From Sandaracinobacteroides sp041675905 (lineage in GTDB: Bacteria > Pseudomonadota > Alphaproteobacteria > Sphingomonadales > Sphingomonadaceae), in the NCBI GenBank assembly GCA_041675905.1, contig JBAYSX010000003.1:62001-126000 (forward strand): a stretch of 64,000 nt of DNA, given 5' to 3'. A program made the translations under genes and the position numbers. A model generated the notes under the pieces. It had not been told where the DNA came from, ran no database searches, and saw only the letters and a program-made list of their open reading frames with translations. Below, piece by piece: positions 1 through 7,203 of this stretch. Position 1 is the first letter of the stretch. Every line of letters begins with the position of its first letter.

Positions 1-287
1 TCCAGTCCGCGTACCCGGTCCTCTTCCTCGCCACGCGCGGTCAGCATCAGGATCGGGATATGGCGGGTGTCGTTCTTCGCCCGCATCTGGCGACAGATTT
101 CGAGACCCGATATCTTCGGCAGCATCCAGTCGAGCAGCATCAGATCCGGCGCTTCCTCGCTAACCATCATCAGCGCTTCTTCGCCGTCCGCTGCGCGGTT
201 GCATCGGAAGCCCTGCTTATCCAGATTATAGTCCAGAAGTTCAGCGAGGGAGTCTTCGTCCTCGACAACCAGTATATAGGGATGCAC
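1..287 (-). CDS. phoB: PhoB response regulator, N-terminal part (cut by window edge)
   Basis: Cytoplasmic response regulator of the phosphate-starvation (Pho) system, phosphorylated by PhoR. Only the receiver domain is inside the window, about 95 residues; the winged-helix domain lies beyond the left edge. Seen: the acidic pocket (VVEDED near residues 6-11), the phospho-acceptor Asp in LLDWMLP, and TARGEEEDRVRGL, a signature specific to PhoB within the OmpR/PhoB class. I chose a GTG start at 287 because AAGGA lies upstream at normal spacing and the protein then begins directly at the first beta strand. It follows an unrecognised gene by 16 bases on the same strand, so the two are probably co-transcribed. 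Confidence 0.9.
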   Translation of the reverse strand, partial: MHPYILVVEDEDSLAELLDYNLDKQGFRCNRAADGEEALMMVSEEAPDLMLLDWMLPKISGLEICRQMRAKNDTRHIPILMLTARGEEEDRVRGL

Positions 288-303
288 CTTTGACTATCCT
301 TGT

Positions 304-801
304 TCAGGCCGCAAGATTATCGGTCAGATGAAGGGGGCGGGGCGAAATATCCTGCCCGGCCTTTTCACGAACGCAGCGGTCGAGTTCGACAGCGCGCTGT
401 TCGGTGAGCGCTGCAGTGATTTCCGCCGTTGCGTTGTGGCAGCGACGATCCATTACGAACACAATATTGTCCGTGGCGTAATGGCCAAGAATATGATCGA
501 GTTGACGGAACATCCAGGTTGCAACTTCGCAGGCGCCATTTAGGGTATGGCCTTCGCGGCGAGACAGGTCGCAAAACCATGCGCTCAATCTTTCAGGCTC
601 TATGCACCAGGTTATCGGCTCGCTTCCACCTTGCCGCAACCTGCGCACGCGGTGCACATCGAGCAGGGTGTCGACAACCAGGGCGACATACATTCCCGTC
701 AATACCCCATGGTCGAAATCGGCCCCGAATGGAGCGGAGGTGCTTTCTTCCGCGAAGCCGAGAAGTCGTATCGCCTGATGGGTCACATCTGGTCCTTTCA
801 T
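304..801 (-). CDS. Conserved-looking hypothetical protein just upstream of phoB
   Basis: I do not recognise the family. The reading frame has normal codon use and gives about 165 residues, hydrophilic, with several Cys and His residues (WCIEPERL, WFCDLSRREG, MDRRCHN). There is no signal peptide or membrane segment. It ends 16 bases before phoB, on the same strand. The frame is open further upstream to 927, but the extra 42 residues look non-coding and would cover a Pho-box-like repeat at 861-889, so I prefer the ATG at 801, which has only a weak ribosome site (GTGGA immediately in front). A role tied to phosphate signalling is only inferred from position. Confidence 0.55.
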   Translation of the reverse strand: MKGPDVTHQAIRLLGFAEESTSAPFGADFDHGVLTGMYVALVVDTLLDVHRVRRLRQGGSEPITWCIEPERLSAWFCDLSRREGHTLNGACEVATWMFRQLDHILGHYATDNIVFVMDRRCHNATAEITAALTEQRAVELDRCVREKAGQDISPRPLHLTDNLAA

Positions 802-860
802 TCCACGGTCGCGCGATATGCGCCGGACGACTGAACATGCGCCCCGAACGTTAAAGTTGG

Positions 861-889
861 ATGACGTAATGAAGGCAGGGATATGAAAG
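861..889 (-). promoter_or_regulatory. Possible degenerate Pho box upstream of the hypothetical-phoB pair
   Basis: On the minus strand three 7-mers, CTTTCAT, CTGCCTT and ACGTCAT, follow one another with exactly 4 bases between them, the 11-base period of PhoB sites (consensus CTGTCAT-N4-CTGTCAT). Mismatches number 1, 2 and 2. The site lies about 60 bases before the chosen start at 801, a sensible position for autoregulation of phoB. It is degenerate, so the call is tentative. Confidence 0.3.
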
Positions 890-910
890 GTCGCGATTAC
901 AACCGGGCCG

Positions 911-1226
911 GTGGCCATGCTGGCCATGGCAGCGATTTTCTGCTATACGGTTACTACTTTGGTTCAGGTGCCGGGTGTGCGTTCTGCCCGTTGCCCGTGC
1001 CTGAGTGTCGTCAATCGGCGGCGTCACTGCAAGGCGCAACTGGCAGTACAGACCGGATGCACCTTGAGGACGACGCCGTTAAGGATGAAGATCGCTGCGC
1101 AACGGAATTTCTCGTCTGTCCGGATTATGTCCTGACCCGTATGCGGCCTGTTTGGTGGGCCAGGGGGAACGGATTGCACGGATGGGCGTTGAGGCCGTGC
1201 TGCGCCAAGGAAAGGAAAAGCAATAG
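911..1226 (+). pseudogene. Possible frameshifted small secreted-protein gene upstream of carD
   Basis: No intact gene is convincing in this stretch of over 400 bases. Three consecutive pieces in three frames look coding. The first (from ATG 911) reads like a signal peptide (MAMLAMAAIFCYTV...). The second, about 985-1130, gives a polar Cys-containing stretch (EDDAVKDEDRCATEFLVCPD). The third runs from about 1132 to a TAG at 1224-1226 (DPYAACLVGQGERIARMG...). Codons in pieces two and three favour G or C at third positions. Two frameshifts, near 980 and near 1130, would join them into one protein of about 100 residues. It could be a decayed gene, assembly errors, or chance. Confidence 0.25.
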
Positions 1227-1228
1227 CC

Positions 1229-1729
1229 ATGGCAACACAGGCACTCAGCTTTCAGGTAGGTGACAATGTCGTGTATCCCAAGCATGGGGTCGGCCGCGTG
1301 GTCGAGATCCAGGCAAGCGAGATCGCTGGCATTCGCCTTGAACTCTATGTCCTTCGTTTCGAAAAGGAAAGAATGACCCTGAAAGTGCCGACCGATAAGG
1401 CAGAATCGGTAGGAATGCGCAAACTTTCGAGCGAGGCAACATTAAAGGACGCGCTGCAAACCCTGAAGGGCAAGCCGAAAATCCGGCGTATTATGTGGTC
1501 GCGCCGGGCGCAGGAATATGAGGCCAAGATCAATTCCGGCGATCTGGTATATATCGCCGAAGTCGTCCGCGATTTGCACCGCGCCGAAGACCAGCCGGAA
1601 CAAAGCTATTCCGAACGCCAGATCTTCGAAGCAGCCATCAGCCGCCTGGCGCGCGAAGTTGCCGCGATGAAGAATATCGACGAGCCTGCCGCACAGCAGG
1701 AAATCGAGAAGGTGCTGAAAGCGGCATAA
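1229..1729 (+). CDS. carD: CarD/CdnL-family RNA polymerase-binding regulator
   Basis: Small cytoplasmic protein of the CarD_CdnL_TRCF family, which contacts the RNA polymerase beta subunit and stabilises open promoter complexes, notably at rRNA promoters. The 166-residue product has the usual length. Residues about 8-65 form the Tudor-like RNAP-interacting domain (begins VGDNVVYPKHGVGRVVEI, a family hallmark); the rest is the helical DNA-binding domain with the typical basic-aromatic stretch IMWSRRAQEYEAKI. The ATG at 1229 is preceded by AAGGAAA. A strong bidirectional terminator follows at 1759-1793. Confidence 0.93.
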   Translation: MATQALSFQVGDNVVYPKHGVGRVVEIQASEIAGIRLELYVLRFEKERMTLKVPTDKAESVGMRKLSSEATLKDALQTLKGKPKIRRIMWSRRAQEYEAKINSGDLVYIAEVVRDLHRAEDQPEQSYSERQIFEAAISRLAREVAAMKNIDEPAAQQEIEKVLKAA

Positions 1730-1758
1730 CTGGCTTGAACCGTTTTCTGCTTGTTGTT

Positions 1759-1793
1759 GCAAAGGGCCCGGCAGGTGATGCCGGGCCCTTTGC
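1759..1793. terminator. Bidirectional terminator between carD and mgtE
   Basis: Perfect 14-base-pair inverted repeat (GCAAAGGGCCCGGC and its complement) with a 7-base loop, lying between the convergent carD and mgtE genes. The A/T pairs at the base of the stem serve as partial U tracts in either direction. Confidence 0.85.
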
Positions 1794-1807
1794 CGTTTTG
1801 GCCTGAT

Positions 1808-3187
1808 TTATCCCGTCAACCCGGAGACAGTTGCGAGGCCAAGGAACAGCAGGAACCCCATACTGTCGGTAATCATGGTGACGAATACCGATGAAGCCAC
1901 CGCCGGGTCCGTTCCCAGCCGTTTAAGCGTCAGCGGCACCAAAACGCCGGCAAGTCCGGCGATAATCAGGTTGAACAGTGTGGCGAGCGCAATCACGACG
2001 CCAAGCTGTACGTTGGAAAAGGCCAGGGCAACGCCGGCGCCAAGCAGCGCGCCGACTGTCAGTCCGTTCAGCAGGGCAATCAGAACTTCACGCCTGACCG
2101 TGCGTGTGGCGTTGGCCGGGGCGAGTTGCCCGACGGCGAGCGCGCGCACCACAACCGCCATGGTCTGATTTCCGGTATTGCCGCCGACAGACGCGACAAT
2201 GGGCGTGAGTGCCGCCAGCACCACCATTTTTTCAATCGTATGGCCAAAGGCCGCAATTACGCTCGCGGATATGATCGCCGTTCCCAGATTGGCGACCAGC
2301 CAGCGGACACGGGCGCGATAGCTGTCGGCGATCGGCTCAAAAATATCGCCATCGCCGGCGCCGGACAATTTCAGGATATCCTCTCCGGCCTCCTCGCTGA
2401 TGATATGCACCACATCATCGGCGGTAATCACACCGGCAAGTCTCCCTTGCTGATCGGTCACGGCAGCGGAAATCAGCGCATATTTCTGGAAGCGTCGCGC
2501 CACTTCTTCCTGGTCCATATCCACCGGAATCAGCGTCTGTTCCCGTTGCATCACGTCCGAAACCATAAAATGCGCCGGCGTCGTCAAAATCCACGACAGG
2601 CGGATGGTGCCAATCGGACGATAGGCTGGATCGACAACGAATATCTCCCAGAAATCGGTAATATCCGGCCGGACATTGTGCAGATAATCGGTTACATCGC
2701 CGATGGTGAAATGTTCGGGCACCGCGATCAGTTCGCGTTGCATCAACCGGCCGGCGGATTCCTCCGGATAGGAAAGGGCGGTTTCGATGGCGACCCGGTC
2801 ATCAGCGGGAAGTTCGTCGAGAACGGCCGCCTGGTCGTGTGGTTCCAGTTCCTCGATGAGCGCTACGGCATCGTCGGTGTCCATTTCCGACATGGCGGCG
2901 GCAACCTGAGCCGGGTGAAGCGTCGCAATGATTTCATCACGTACCCGCTCGTTGATTTCCGCCAGCACATCGGCGGTCAGATCATGGCCAAGCGCCGCTG
3001 CCAGCGGCGCGCGGCGATCAGCGGAAACCTGCTCGAATAGGTCAGCGACGTCTGCGGGATGTAATGGCTGGGCGAGCGCGCGGACCTCTGCTTCGTCGCC
3101 AGCGTCCAGCGCTGCCTCTACCGACTTGAGAAAGCCCGGCAGCAACTGGTTGTCTGCCATTGCCGGAATTTCGGGAGCGTCGGTCAT
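1808..3187 (-). CDS. mgtE: Magnesium transporter MgtE
   Basis: Inner-membrane Mg2+ channel/transporter gated by intracellular Mg2+. The 459-residue product has the full domain order: an acidic superhelical N-terminal domain (about 35-130, rich in Asp/Glu), two CBS motifs (about 135-265) and a C-terminal membrane part with five segments (about 285-459) including the conserved pore region TPIVASVGGNTGNQ. The ATG at 3187 has a GCGAGG sequence directly adjacent, closer than ideal; no better start is visible. Its 5' leader may begin at the FNR-box promoter near 3304 and holds a terminator-like hairpin. Confidence 0.95.
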   Translation of the reverse strand: MTDAPEIPAMADNQLLPGFLKSVEAALDAGDEAEVRALAQPLHPADVADLFEQVSADRRAPLAAALGHDLTADVLAEINERVRDEIIATLHPAQVAAAMSEMDTDDAVALIEELEPHDQAAVLDELPADDRVAIETALSYPEESAGRLMQRELIAVPEHFTIGDVTDYLHNVRPDITDFWEIFVVDPAYRPIGTIRLSWILTTPAHFMVSDVMQREQTLIPVDMDQEEVARRFQKYALISAAVTDQQGRLAGVITADDVVHIISEEAGEDILKLSGAGDGDIFEPIADSYRARVRWLVANLGTAIISASVIAAFGHTIEKMVVLAALTPIVASVGGNTGNQTMAVVVRALAVGQLAPANATRTVRREVLIALLNGLTVGALLGAGVALAFSNVQLGVVIALATLFNLIIAGLAGVLVPLTLKRLGTDPAVASSVFVTMITDSMGFLLFLGLATVSGLTG

Positions 3188-3241
3188 CCTCGCTATCTAG
3201 CCGCGCCCGGTCCGAATGGAAATGCAGGAATGACAGACATG

Positions 3242-3304
3242 AAAACGCCGGAGCGGGTCAGATACCAGCTCCGGCGGTCTCTGATACGCAACGCTACTTT
3301 TACA
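3242..3304 (-). ncRNA. Candidate short FNR-activated RNA or mgtE leader attenuator
   Basis: Downstream of a perfect FNR box and a TATAAAT -10 element on the minus strand, a transcript starting near 3304 would run about 60 bases into a GC-rich hairpin (arms 3268-3276 and 3246-3254, 9 perfect pairs, 13-base loop) followed by TTTTC. An alternative hairpin pairs 3276-3284 with 3258-3266 (8 of 9 pairs) and cannot form together with the first. This is the arrangement of a terminator/antiterminator switch, or of a short stable RNA with its own terminator. No known RNA family is recognised. Confidence 0.35.
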
Positions 3305-3307
3305 CTT

Positions 3308-3314
3308 ATTTATA
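3308..3314 (-). promoter_or_regulatory. -10 element of the FNR-box promoter
   Basis: TATAAAT on the minus strand. With transcription starting at about 3302-3304, the FNR box centre (3345.5) falls at -41.5 to -43.5, the class II activator position for FNR-family proteins. There is no good -35 element, as expected for an activated promoter. Confidence 0.45.
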
Positions 3315-3338
3315 TGGCGAAATGTGCAAACACAGTCT

Positions 3339-3352
3339 TTGATCAGGATCAA
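3339..3352. promoter_or_regulatory. Perfect FNR/FnrL binding site
   Basis: TTGATCAGGATCAA matches the FNR consensus TTGAT-N4-ATCAA at every defined position; the palindrome extends to 3337-3354. It lies between the 3' end of fnrL and mgtE, about 150 bases upstream of the mgtE start, with a -10 element at the right distance on the minus strand. The FnrL encoded next door has the matching recognition helix. Confidence 0.8.
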
Positions 3353-3396
3353 AGTTTTGCGCGCGGATGATAATATTCGGGATCCTGGCGGGATTC

Positions 3397-4125
3397 TCAG
3401 TTGCCGGCATTTTCCTGCAGCCAGGCACGATCGAGAATTTCGACGGTGCGACGGTCTGGCAGCTCAATGACGCCGATTGCACGTAAATGCGAAAACTGCC
3501 GGCTGACGGTTTCGATGGTCAGGCCAAGAATGTCGGCGATCTGCTGCCGGTCTACGGGCAGCGTAATCCGGTCCAGCGGGGCGGGTTCCGCGCCGGGGCA
3601 AAGTATTTGATTATCGTTCTGGTTTTCCACAACACGTGCCATGCGCCGGGATAATTCAAGCAGGAATGAACTTATCTTCTCTCCGGCCGACTTTCGGCCC
3701 AGCAATAGCAGCCAGTGCCGCGCCGATTTCAGTTCGTCCATCGTACGAAGCAGCAGGTCATGGCCCAGTTCGGGGTGCTCCAGGGTAAATGCATCGAAAG
3801 CTGTGCGGGTGAACAGACAAACGCGTGAATCGACCAGCGCCGTCGCCGTATAGCCGTTGCGGCTGTGGAAGGGCTGGCCCAGAAAATCCGACGGAAAAGC
3901 AAGGCCGACAATTTGCTCCCGACCGTCGCTGGTTGCAGTGGACAATTTCAACAGCCCGTCGATAACATTGGCGACGAAAAGGGAGTCCTCTCCCTCCCAT
4001 TGCAGCGTCTGGCCGCGTTTCACGGTCTTGATATGGCCAAAAGAGCCAAGCTCCGTCCGTTCATCGGTCGTCAGCACCGAGCAAATGGAGAGGCCGCTCA
4101 CCAGACAGGCATCGCAGTTGCTCAT
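3397..4125 (-). CDS. fnrL: FnrL-type Crp/Fnr oxygen-sensing regulator
   Basis: Cytoplasmic transcription factor of the Crp/Fnr superfamily that senses low oxygen through a 4Fe-4S cluster. The 242-residue product has Cys4, Cys7, Cys15 and Cys103, the spacing of alphaproteobacterial FnrL proteins, then a cyclic-nucleotide-type beta barrel (about 25-140) and a helix-turn-helix (about 185-225). The recognition helix carries E-T-V-S-R, the E--SR motif that reads TTGAT half sites. The ATG at 4125 has AGGA at good spacing. It is divergent from the L,D-transpeptidase gene, and a perfect FNR box lies just past its 3' end. Confidence 0.9.
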   Translation of the reverse strand: MSNCDACLVSGLSICSVLTTDERTELGSFGHIKTVKRGQTLQWEGEDSLFVANVIDGLLKLSTATSDGREQIVGLAFPSDFLGQPFHSRNGYTATALVDSRVCLFTRTAFDAFTLEHPELGHDLLLRTMDELKSARHWLLLLGRKSAGEKISSFLLELSRRMARVVENQNDNQILCPGAEPAPLDRITLPVDRQQIADILGLTIETVSRQFSHLRAIGVIELPDRRTVEILDRAWLQENAGN

Positions 4126-4297
4126 TTCCGGTTTCCTATGGTTTGCGCGCAGAGTTTCATGACACTTAATGTGTGCTGTCCTTAATCAAAGTGAAGGCGC
4201 TGGTATATGGCGCAGGATCGTTTCTGACGGATTTTATACAAATTCTCCGTTTTACCCGGGTATTGGCCTGAGCCCTGGATCGCCTTATGTTCAAACC

Positions 4298-5284
4298 GTG
4301 GCTGAAAATATCCTTCCCCGCGCCCTTCTGGTGGCGCTGTTGCTGACATCCGCCGCGCACGCGGCGACGCCCGGAAAAGCCCTGCCGCTGGACAGCCCGA
4401 CGATCTCTGCCCGCGTCGCCAAAATGAAACCGGGGGACTTTCTCTGGGTGCCGGAAGTTTCGCCGGCAGGGCCGCTTCTGCTGATCGTATCGATCAAAAA
4501 GCAGCGCGCCTATCTGTATCGAAATGGCGTACCCATCGGGATCAGCACGGCCTCTACCGGCAAGGCAGGCTATGAAACGCCCACAGGGGTGTTCTCGATC
4601 CTGCAAAAGCGGGTGGACCATAAATCCAATATCTACGACAATGCGCCAATGCCCTATATGCAACGCCTCACATGGAGCGGCATTGCATTACATGCCGGCA
4701 ACGTGCCGGGCTATCCCGCCTCGCATGGCTGTATCCGCCTGCCGCTGCAGTTCGCCGAATTATTATATGGCGTCTCGCGCATGGGGATGACGGTGGTGGT
4801 GACCGAGGAAGCCGCCGTGCCACGCATCGCGCCCGGTCCGTCTTTCCTGACCGCGGGCCCGGATGCCGTGGTGAACCGGTTGGCCGATGAAACCGAATGG
4901 CAGCCGGAAAAAGCGCCATCGGGCCCGGTGTCGATTGTCGTCAGCACGGCAGATAAAAGGCTGATCCTGCTGCGGAATGGCACGCCCATTGGTTCATCGC
5001 CCATCTCGATGCCGGGCGAGTTGGTGGCGCCGGTCGCGTTTACGCTTGGGTCCGTCGATGCAAACGGCTTTCAATGGATGGCATTGCCGCTGCCGGGGCA
5101 GGGCAAGGAAGCAGCCGCCTTCAGCGCAGACCAAAGCCTGATGCGCCTGCCGGATGCGTTTCGTGCCAACCTGCTATCGGTGCTGACGCCAGGCGCAACA
5201 TTGATCATCACCCCCGACACCTTGCACGCCGGCAGCGCGGGTGCGAGCATGACAGTAATTGACAGCGGAGATACCCGTCCATGA
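4298..5284 (+). CDS. L,D-transpeptidase (YkuD domain), secreted
   Basis: Periplasmic enzyme that cross-links peptidoglycan through 3-3 bonds or attaches proteins to it. With the GTG start at 4298 the product is 328 residues and begins with a clean signal peptide (ending AAHAA). The YkuD catalytic domain holds His132 and the S-H-G-C-I-R motif with Cys145 as nucleophile. The C-terminal half (about 200-328) repeats a YkuD-like beta pattern (VSIVVSTADKRLILLRNG) without a second catalytic Cys. An upstream in-frame ATG at 4169 would add 43 residues that look non-coding. The stop overlaps the next start (ATGA), so translation is coupled. Confidence 0.85.
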   Translation: MAENILPRALLVALLLTSAAHAATPGKALPLDSPTISARVAKMKPGDFLWVPEVSPAGPLLLIVSIKKQRAYLYRNGVPIGISTASTGKAGYETPTGVFSILQKRVDHKSNIYDNAPMPYMQRLTWSGIALHAGNVPGYPASHGCIRLPLQFAELLYGVSRMGMTVVVTEEAAVPRIAPGPSFLTAGPDAVVNRLADETEWQPEKAPSGPVSIVVSTADKRLILLRNGTPIGSSPISMPGELVAPVAFTLGSVDANGFQWMALPLPGQGKEAAAFSADQSLMRLPDAFRANLLSVLTPGATLIITPDTLHAGSAGASMTVIDSGDTRP

Positions 5285-5895
5285 TCCGGATTTCACGACG
5301 CGATCTGTTCGCCCTGACCGCCGGCTTCACCGCCACGCTCGCCGTACCCGCGCGGGCACGCGCCGTTCCGGCGACCGTCCGCGCGCCGGACGCTCCGCCA
5401 TTGCTGGCCGCCGCCCGTGCCGCGATGGAAAGACACGCACAGCATATTCGTCACACAAACCAGTTGGTGATCGCTGATTTTTCGCTGCCGTCGCATCGGC
5501 CCAGGCTTTCGCTCGTCGATCTGGCGGGCGGCAAGGTGCGCACCTTGCTGGTGACGCATGGACGTGGTTCGGATCCGAAACATAGCGGCTGGGTGGAGCG
5601 TTTCTCCAATGTGCCGGGATCCAACGCTTCGTCCGATGGGGCCTATGTGGCCGGCCCGGAGTATTTCGGCAAGCATGGGCGGTCGCAACGGCTGGTCGGG
5701 CTGGACCCGACAAATAATAACGCCGAAGCACGCGCCATTGTAGTCCATGCCGCATGGTATGCCGGGCCGGACATGATTGAGAAACACGGAAAGCTTGGGC
5801 GGAGCGAAGGTTGTTTCGCGGTATCGGAAGCCGATTTGTCGCAATTTATGGCGATATTACAGCCAGGAACCCTGCTTTTTGCCGGAAAGGCCTGA
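5281..5895 (+). CDS. Murein L,D-transpeptidase catalytic domain family protein (YkuD_2), Tat-exported
   Basis: The 204-residue product matches the YkuD_2 family, a relative of L,D-transpeptidases. Seen: a twin-arginine signal peptide (SRRDLFAL at 5-12, hydrophobic stretch, A-x-A site near 27), conserved His156 in VVHAAWYA and Cys178 in GRSEGCFAV, matching the catalytic His and Cys of the fold. It overlaps the preceding L,D-transpeptidase gene by four bases. Two envelope enzymes of related type made from one message suggests a shared cell-wall role. A Tat rather than Sec signal is uncommon for this fold, but the motif is clear. Confidence 0.8.
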   Translation: MIRISRRDLFALTAGFTATLAVPARARAVPATVRAPDAPPLLAAARAAMERHAQHIRHTNQLVIADFSLPSHRPRLSLVDLAGGKVRTLLVTHGRGSDPKHSGWVERFSNVPGSNASSDGAYVAGPEYFGKHGRSQRLVGLDPTNNNAEARAIVVHAAWYAGPDMIEKHGKLGRSEGCFAVSEADLSQFMAILQPGTLLFAGKA

Positions 5896-5896
5896 C

Positions 5897-6850
5897 ATGA
5901 CCAGCACAAATGGCAAGCGCATCGCGACGCTGACGCTCAATCCTGCCATCGATGGCGCGTGCGACGCCGAAAAAGTGCGACCAACCCACAAGATTCGCAC
6001 CACCAATGAGGTGTTCGACCCAGGCGGCGGTGGCATCAATGTCGCGCGGGTTATCCAGCGTCTGGGTGGCGAGGTATGTGCGCTGTATATGGCGGGTGGG
6101 ATGACCGGCGATGTGCTCGATGCACTGCTCACGCGCGATGGCTTGCCCCACCACATGCTGAAAATCGCCGGACATACGCGCGTCAGCCTGGCCGTGCATG
6201 AGCGGGAGACAGGGTGCGAGTATCGCTTCGTTCCCGAAGGACCGGAAGTTTCAGAGGCGGAATGGCGCGCCTGTCTCGATGTCCTGGAAGACTGGCCGTG
6301 TGATTATCTGGTGGCGAGCGGCTCGTTGCCGCGCGGCGTACCGGATGATTTCTATGTGCAGGTCGCGAAGATCATGGCGCGGCGCGGCATCGGTTTTGTC
6401 GTCGACACATCCGGCCCCGAACTGAAAGCTGTGCTTGAATATGGCGGCGTGTTGCTGGTGAAGCCCAGTCTGAATGAAATCGAGCAACTTGCCGGTCGAC
6501 CGCTGCGCGAAGGCACGGACCTGGAAGACGCGGCGATGGGCATTGTCCGGGCGGGGCAGGCCAAAATTGTTGCCGCTACCATGGGGCATGAAGGAGCGTT
6601 GCTGGCCACAAAAGAGGGCACATTGCGCCTGCCGGCAATCGAGGTAGAAGTGAAAAGCGCAGTGGGTGCCGGCGATAGTTTCGTTGCCGCCATGACGTAC
6701 GCACTGGCGAACGACTGGCCAGTGACTGACGCCTTCCGACTGGGACTTTCGGCGGGGACGGCTGCCGTTCTGACACCTGGAACAGGTTTGTGTCTGGCGG
6801 AAGATGTGTTCCGGCTTTACGACGGGTTGAAGGCTGAGGCTGCGAACTGA
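5897..6850 (+). CDS. pfkB: PfkB-family phosphofructokinase
   Basis: Cytoplasmic ribokinase-fold kinase of the 1-phosphofructokinase / 6-phosphofructokinase-2 group; the 317-residue length is typical. Seen: the N-terminal substrate motif DPGGGGINVA (41-50), then the C-terminal GAGDS motif at 257-261 with Asp260 as catalytic base. The substrate (fructose-6-P, fructose-1-P or tagatose-6-P) cannot be settled from sequence alone. The ATG at 5897 lies two bases after the preceding stop; a longer frame to 5777 overlaps the previous gene and is rejected. It probably shares the transpeptidase transcript. Confidence 0.85.
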   Translation: MTSTNGKRIATLTLNPAIDGACDAEKVRPTHKIRTTNEVFDPGGGGINVARVIQRLGGEVCALYMAGGMTGDVLDALLTRDGLPHHMLKIAGHTRVSLAVHERETGCEYRFVPEGPEVSEAEWRACLDVLEDWPCDYLVASGSLPRGVPDDFYVQVAKIMARRGIGFVVDTSGPELKAVLEYGGVLLVKPSLNEIEQLAGRPLREGTDLEDAAMGIVRAGQAKIVAATMGHEGALLATKEGTLRLPAIEVEVKSAVGAGDSFVAAMTYALANDWPVTDAFRLGLSAGTAAVLTPGTGLCLAEDVFRLYDGLKAEAAN

Positions 6851-6897
6851 TTATTCCAGCTTCCGCCTCGGGGCCGCGTCATGAGGTCCGGATTTTT

Positions 6898-6912
6898 TTA
6901 AAGCGACGCTAA
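6898..6912 (+). promoter_or_regulatory. CtrA-like site upstream of flp
   Basis: TTAA-N7-CTAA, one mismatch from the CtrA consensus TTAA-N7-TTAA, about 65 bases before the flp start. Pilus genes are CtrA targets in Caulobacter, so the position makes sense. An overlapping T tract (6893-6899) may belong to the pfkB terminator, which lowers confidence. Confidence 0.3.
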
Positions 6913-6975
6913 AGGTTTCCAGCCGGAAGCCGTGGTTCCCTCAGGAAACAAGTGTACAATCCGGAGAGGTGGGCC

Positions 6976-7164
6976 ATGTTCAGACTGTTACGTAAACTGC
7001 AAGGCGATCAAACAGGCGCAACTGCCATCGAATATGGCCTTATCGCGGCCTTTATAGCGTTGGCCGTTGTGGCGACGCTGCCATCTATCAAGGATAATCT
7101 TGGTGGCGTGTTCACGGGTGTGAATACCGAACTTTCCAAGGGCGTAGCCAGCCTGCCGCAATAA
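6976..7164 (+). CDS. flp: Flp/Fap-type major pilin
   Basis: Type IVb prepilin of the Tad system, 62 residues. Seen: a short basic leader, cleavage site after Gly14 (GDQTG/ATAIEYG) with Glu at mature position 5 followed by Tyr, and one hydrophobic helix (GLIAAFIALAVVATL). This is the Flp signature. The ATG at 6976 is chosen over an in-frame start at 6952 because GGAGAGG lies in front at good spacing and the leader then has normal length. It is the first gene of the Tad operon; the processing peptidase CpaA is next. Confidence 0.93.
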   Translation: MFRLLRKLQGDQTGATAIEYGLIAAFIALAVVATLPSIKDNLGGVFTGVNTELSKGVASLPQ

Positions 7165-7203
7165 TCGGGTCAGGTTCGTCTGCTCCATCGCCATGAGGTG
7201 ATG

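Noticed and set aside
883..1263. Single 126-codon plus-strand ORF overlapping carD
   Set aside because: It overlaps the carD start, its ends look non-coding, and only its middle part appears protein-like; treated instead as a possible frameshifted remnant.
4185..4189. Possible FNR site in front of fnrL
   Set aside because: Only one half site (ATCAA) is present; the other half does not match at the needed distance.
4169..4297. N-terminal extension of the L,D-transpeptidase
   Set aside because: The added 43 residues look random and would put a signal peptide in mid-protein; the GTG at 4298 gives a proper signal peptide.
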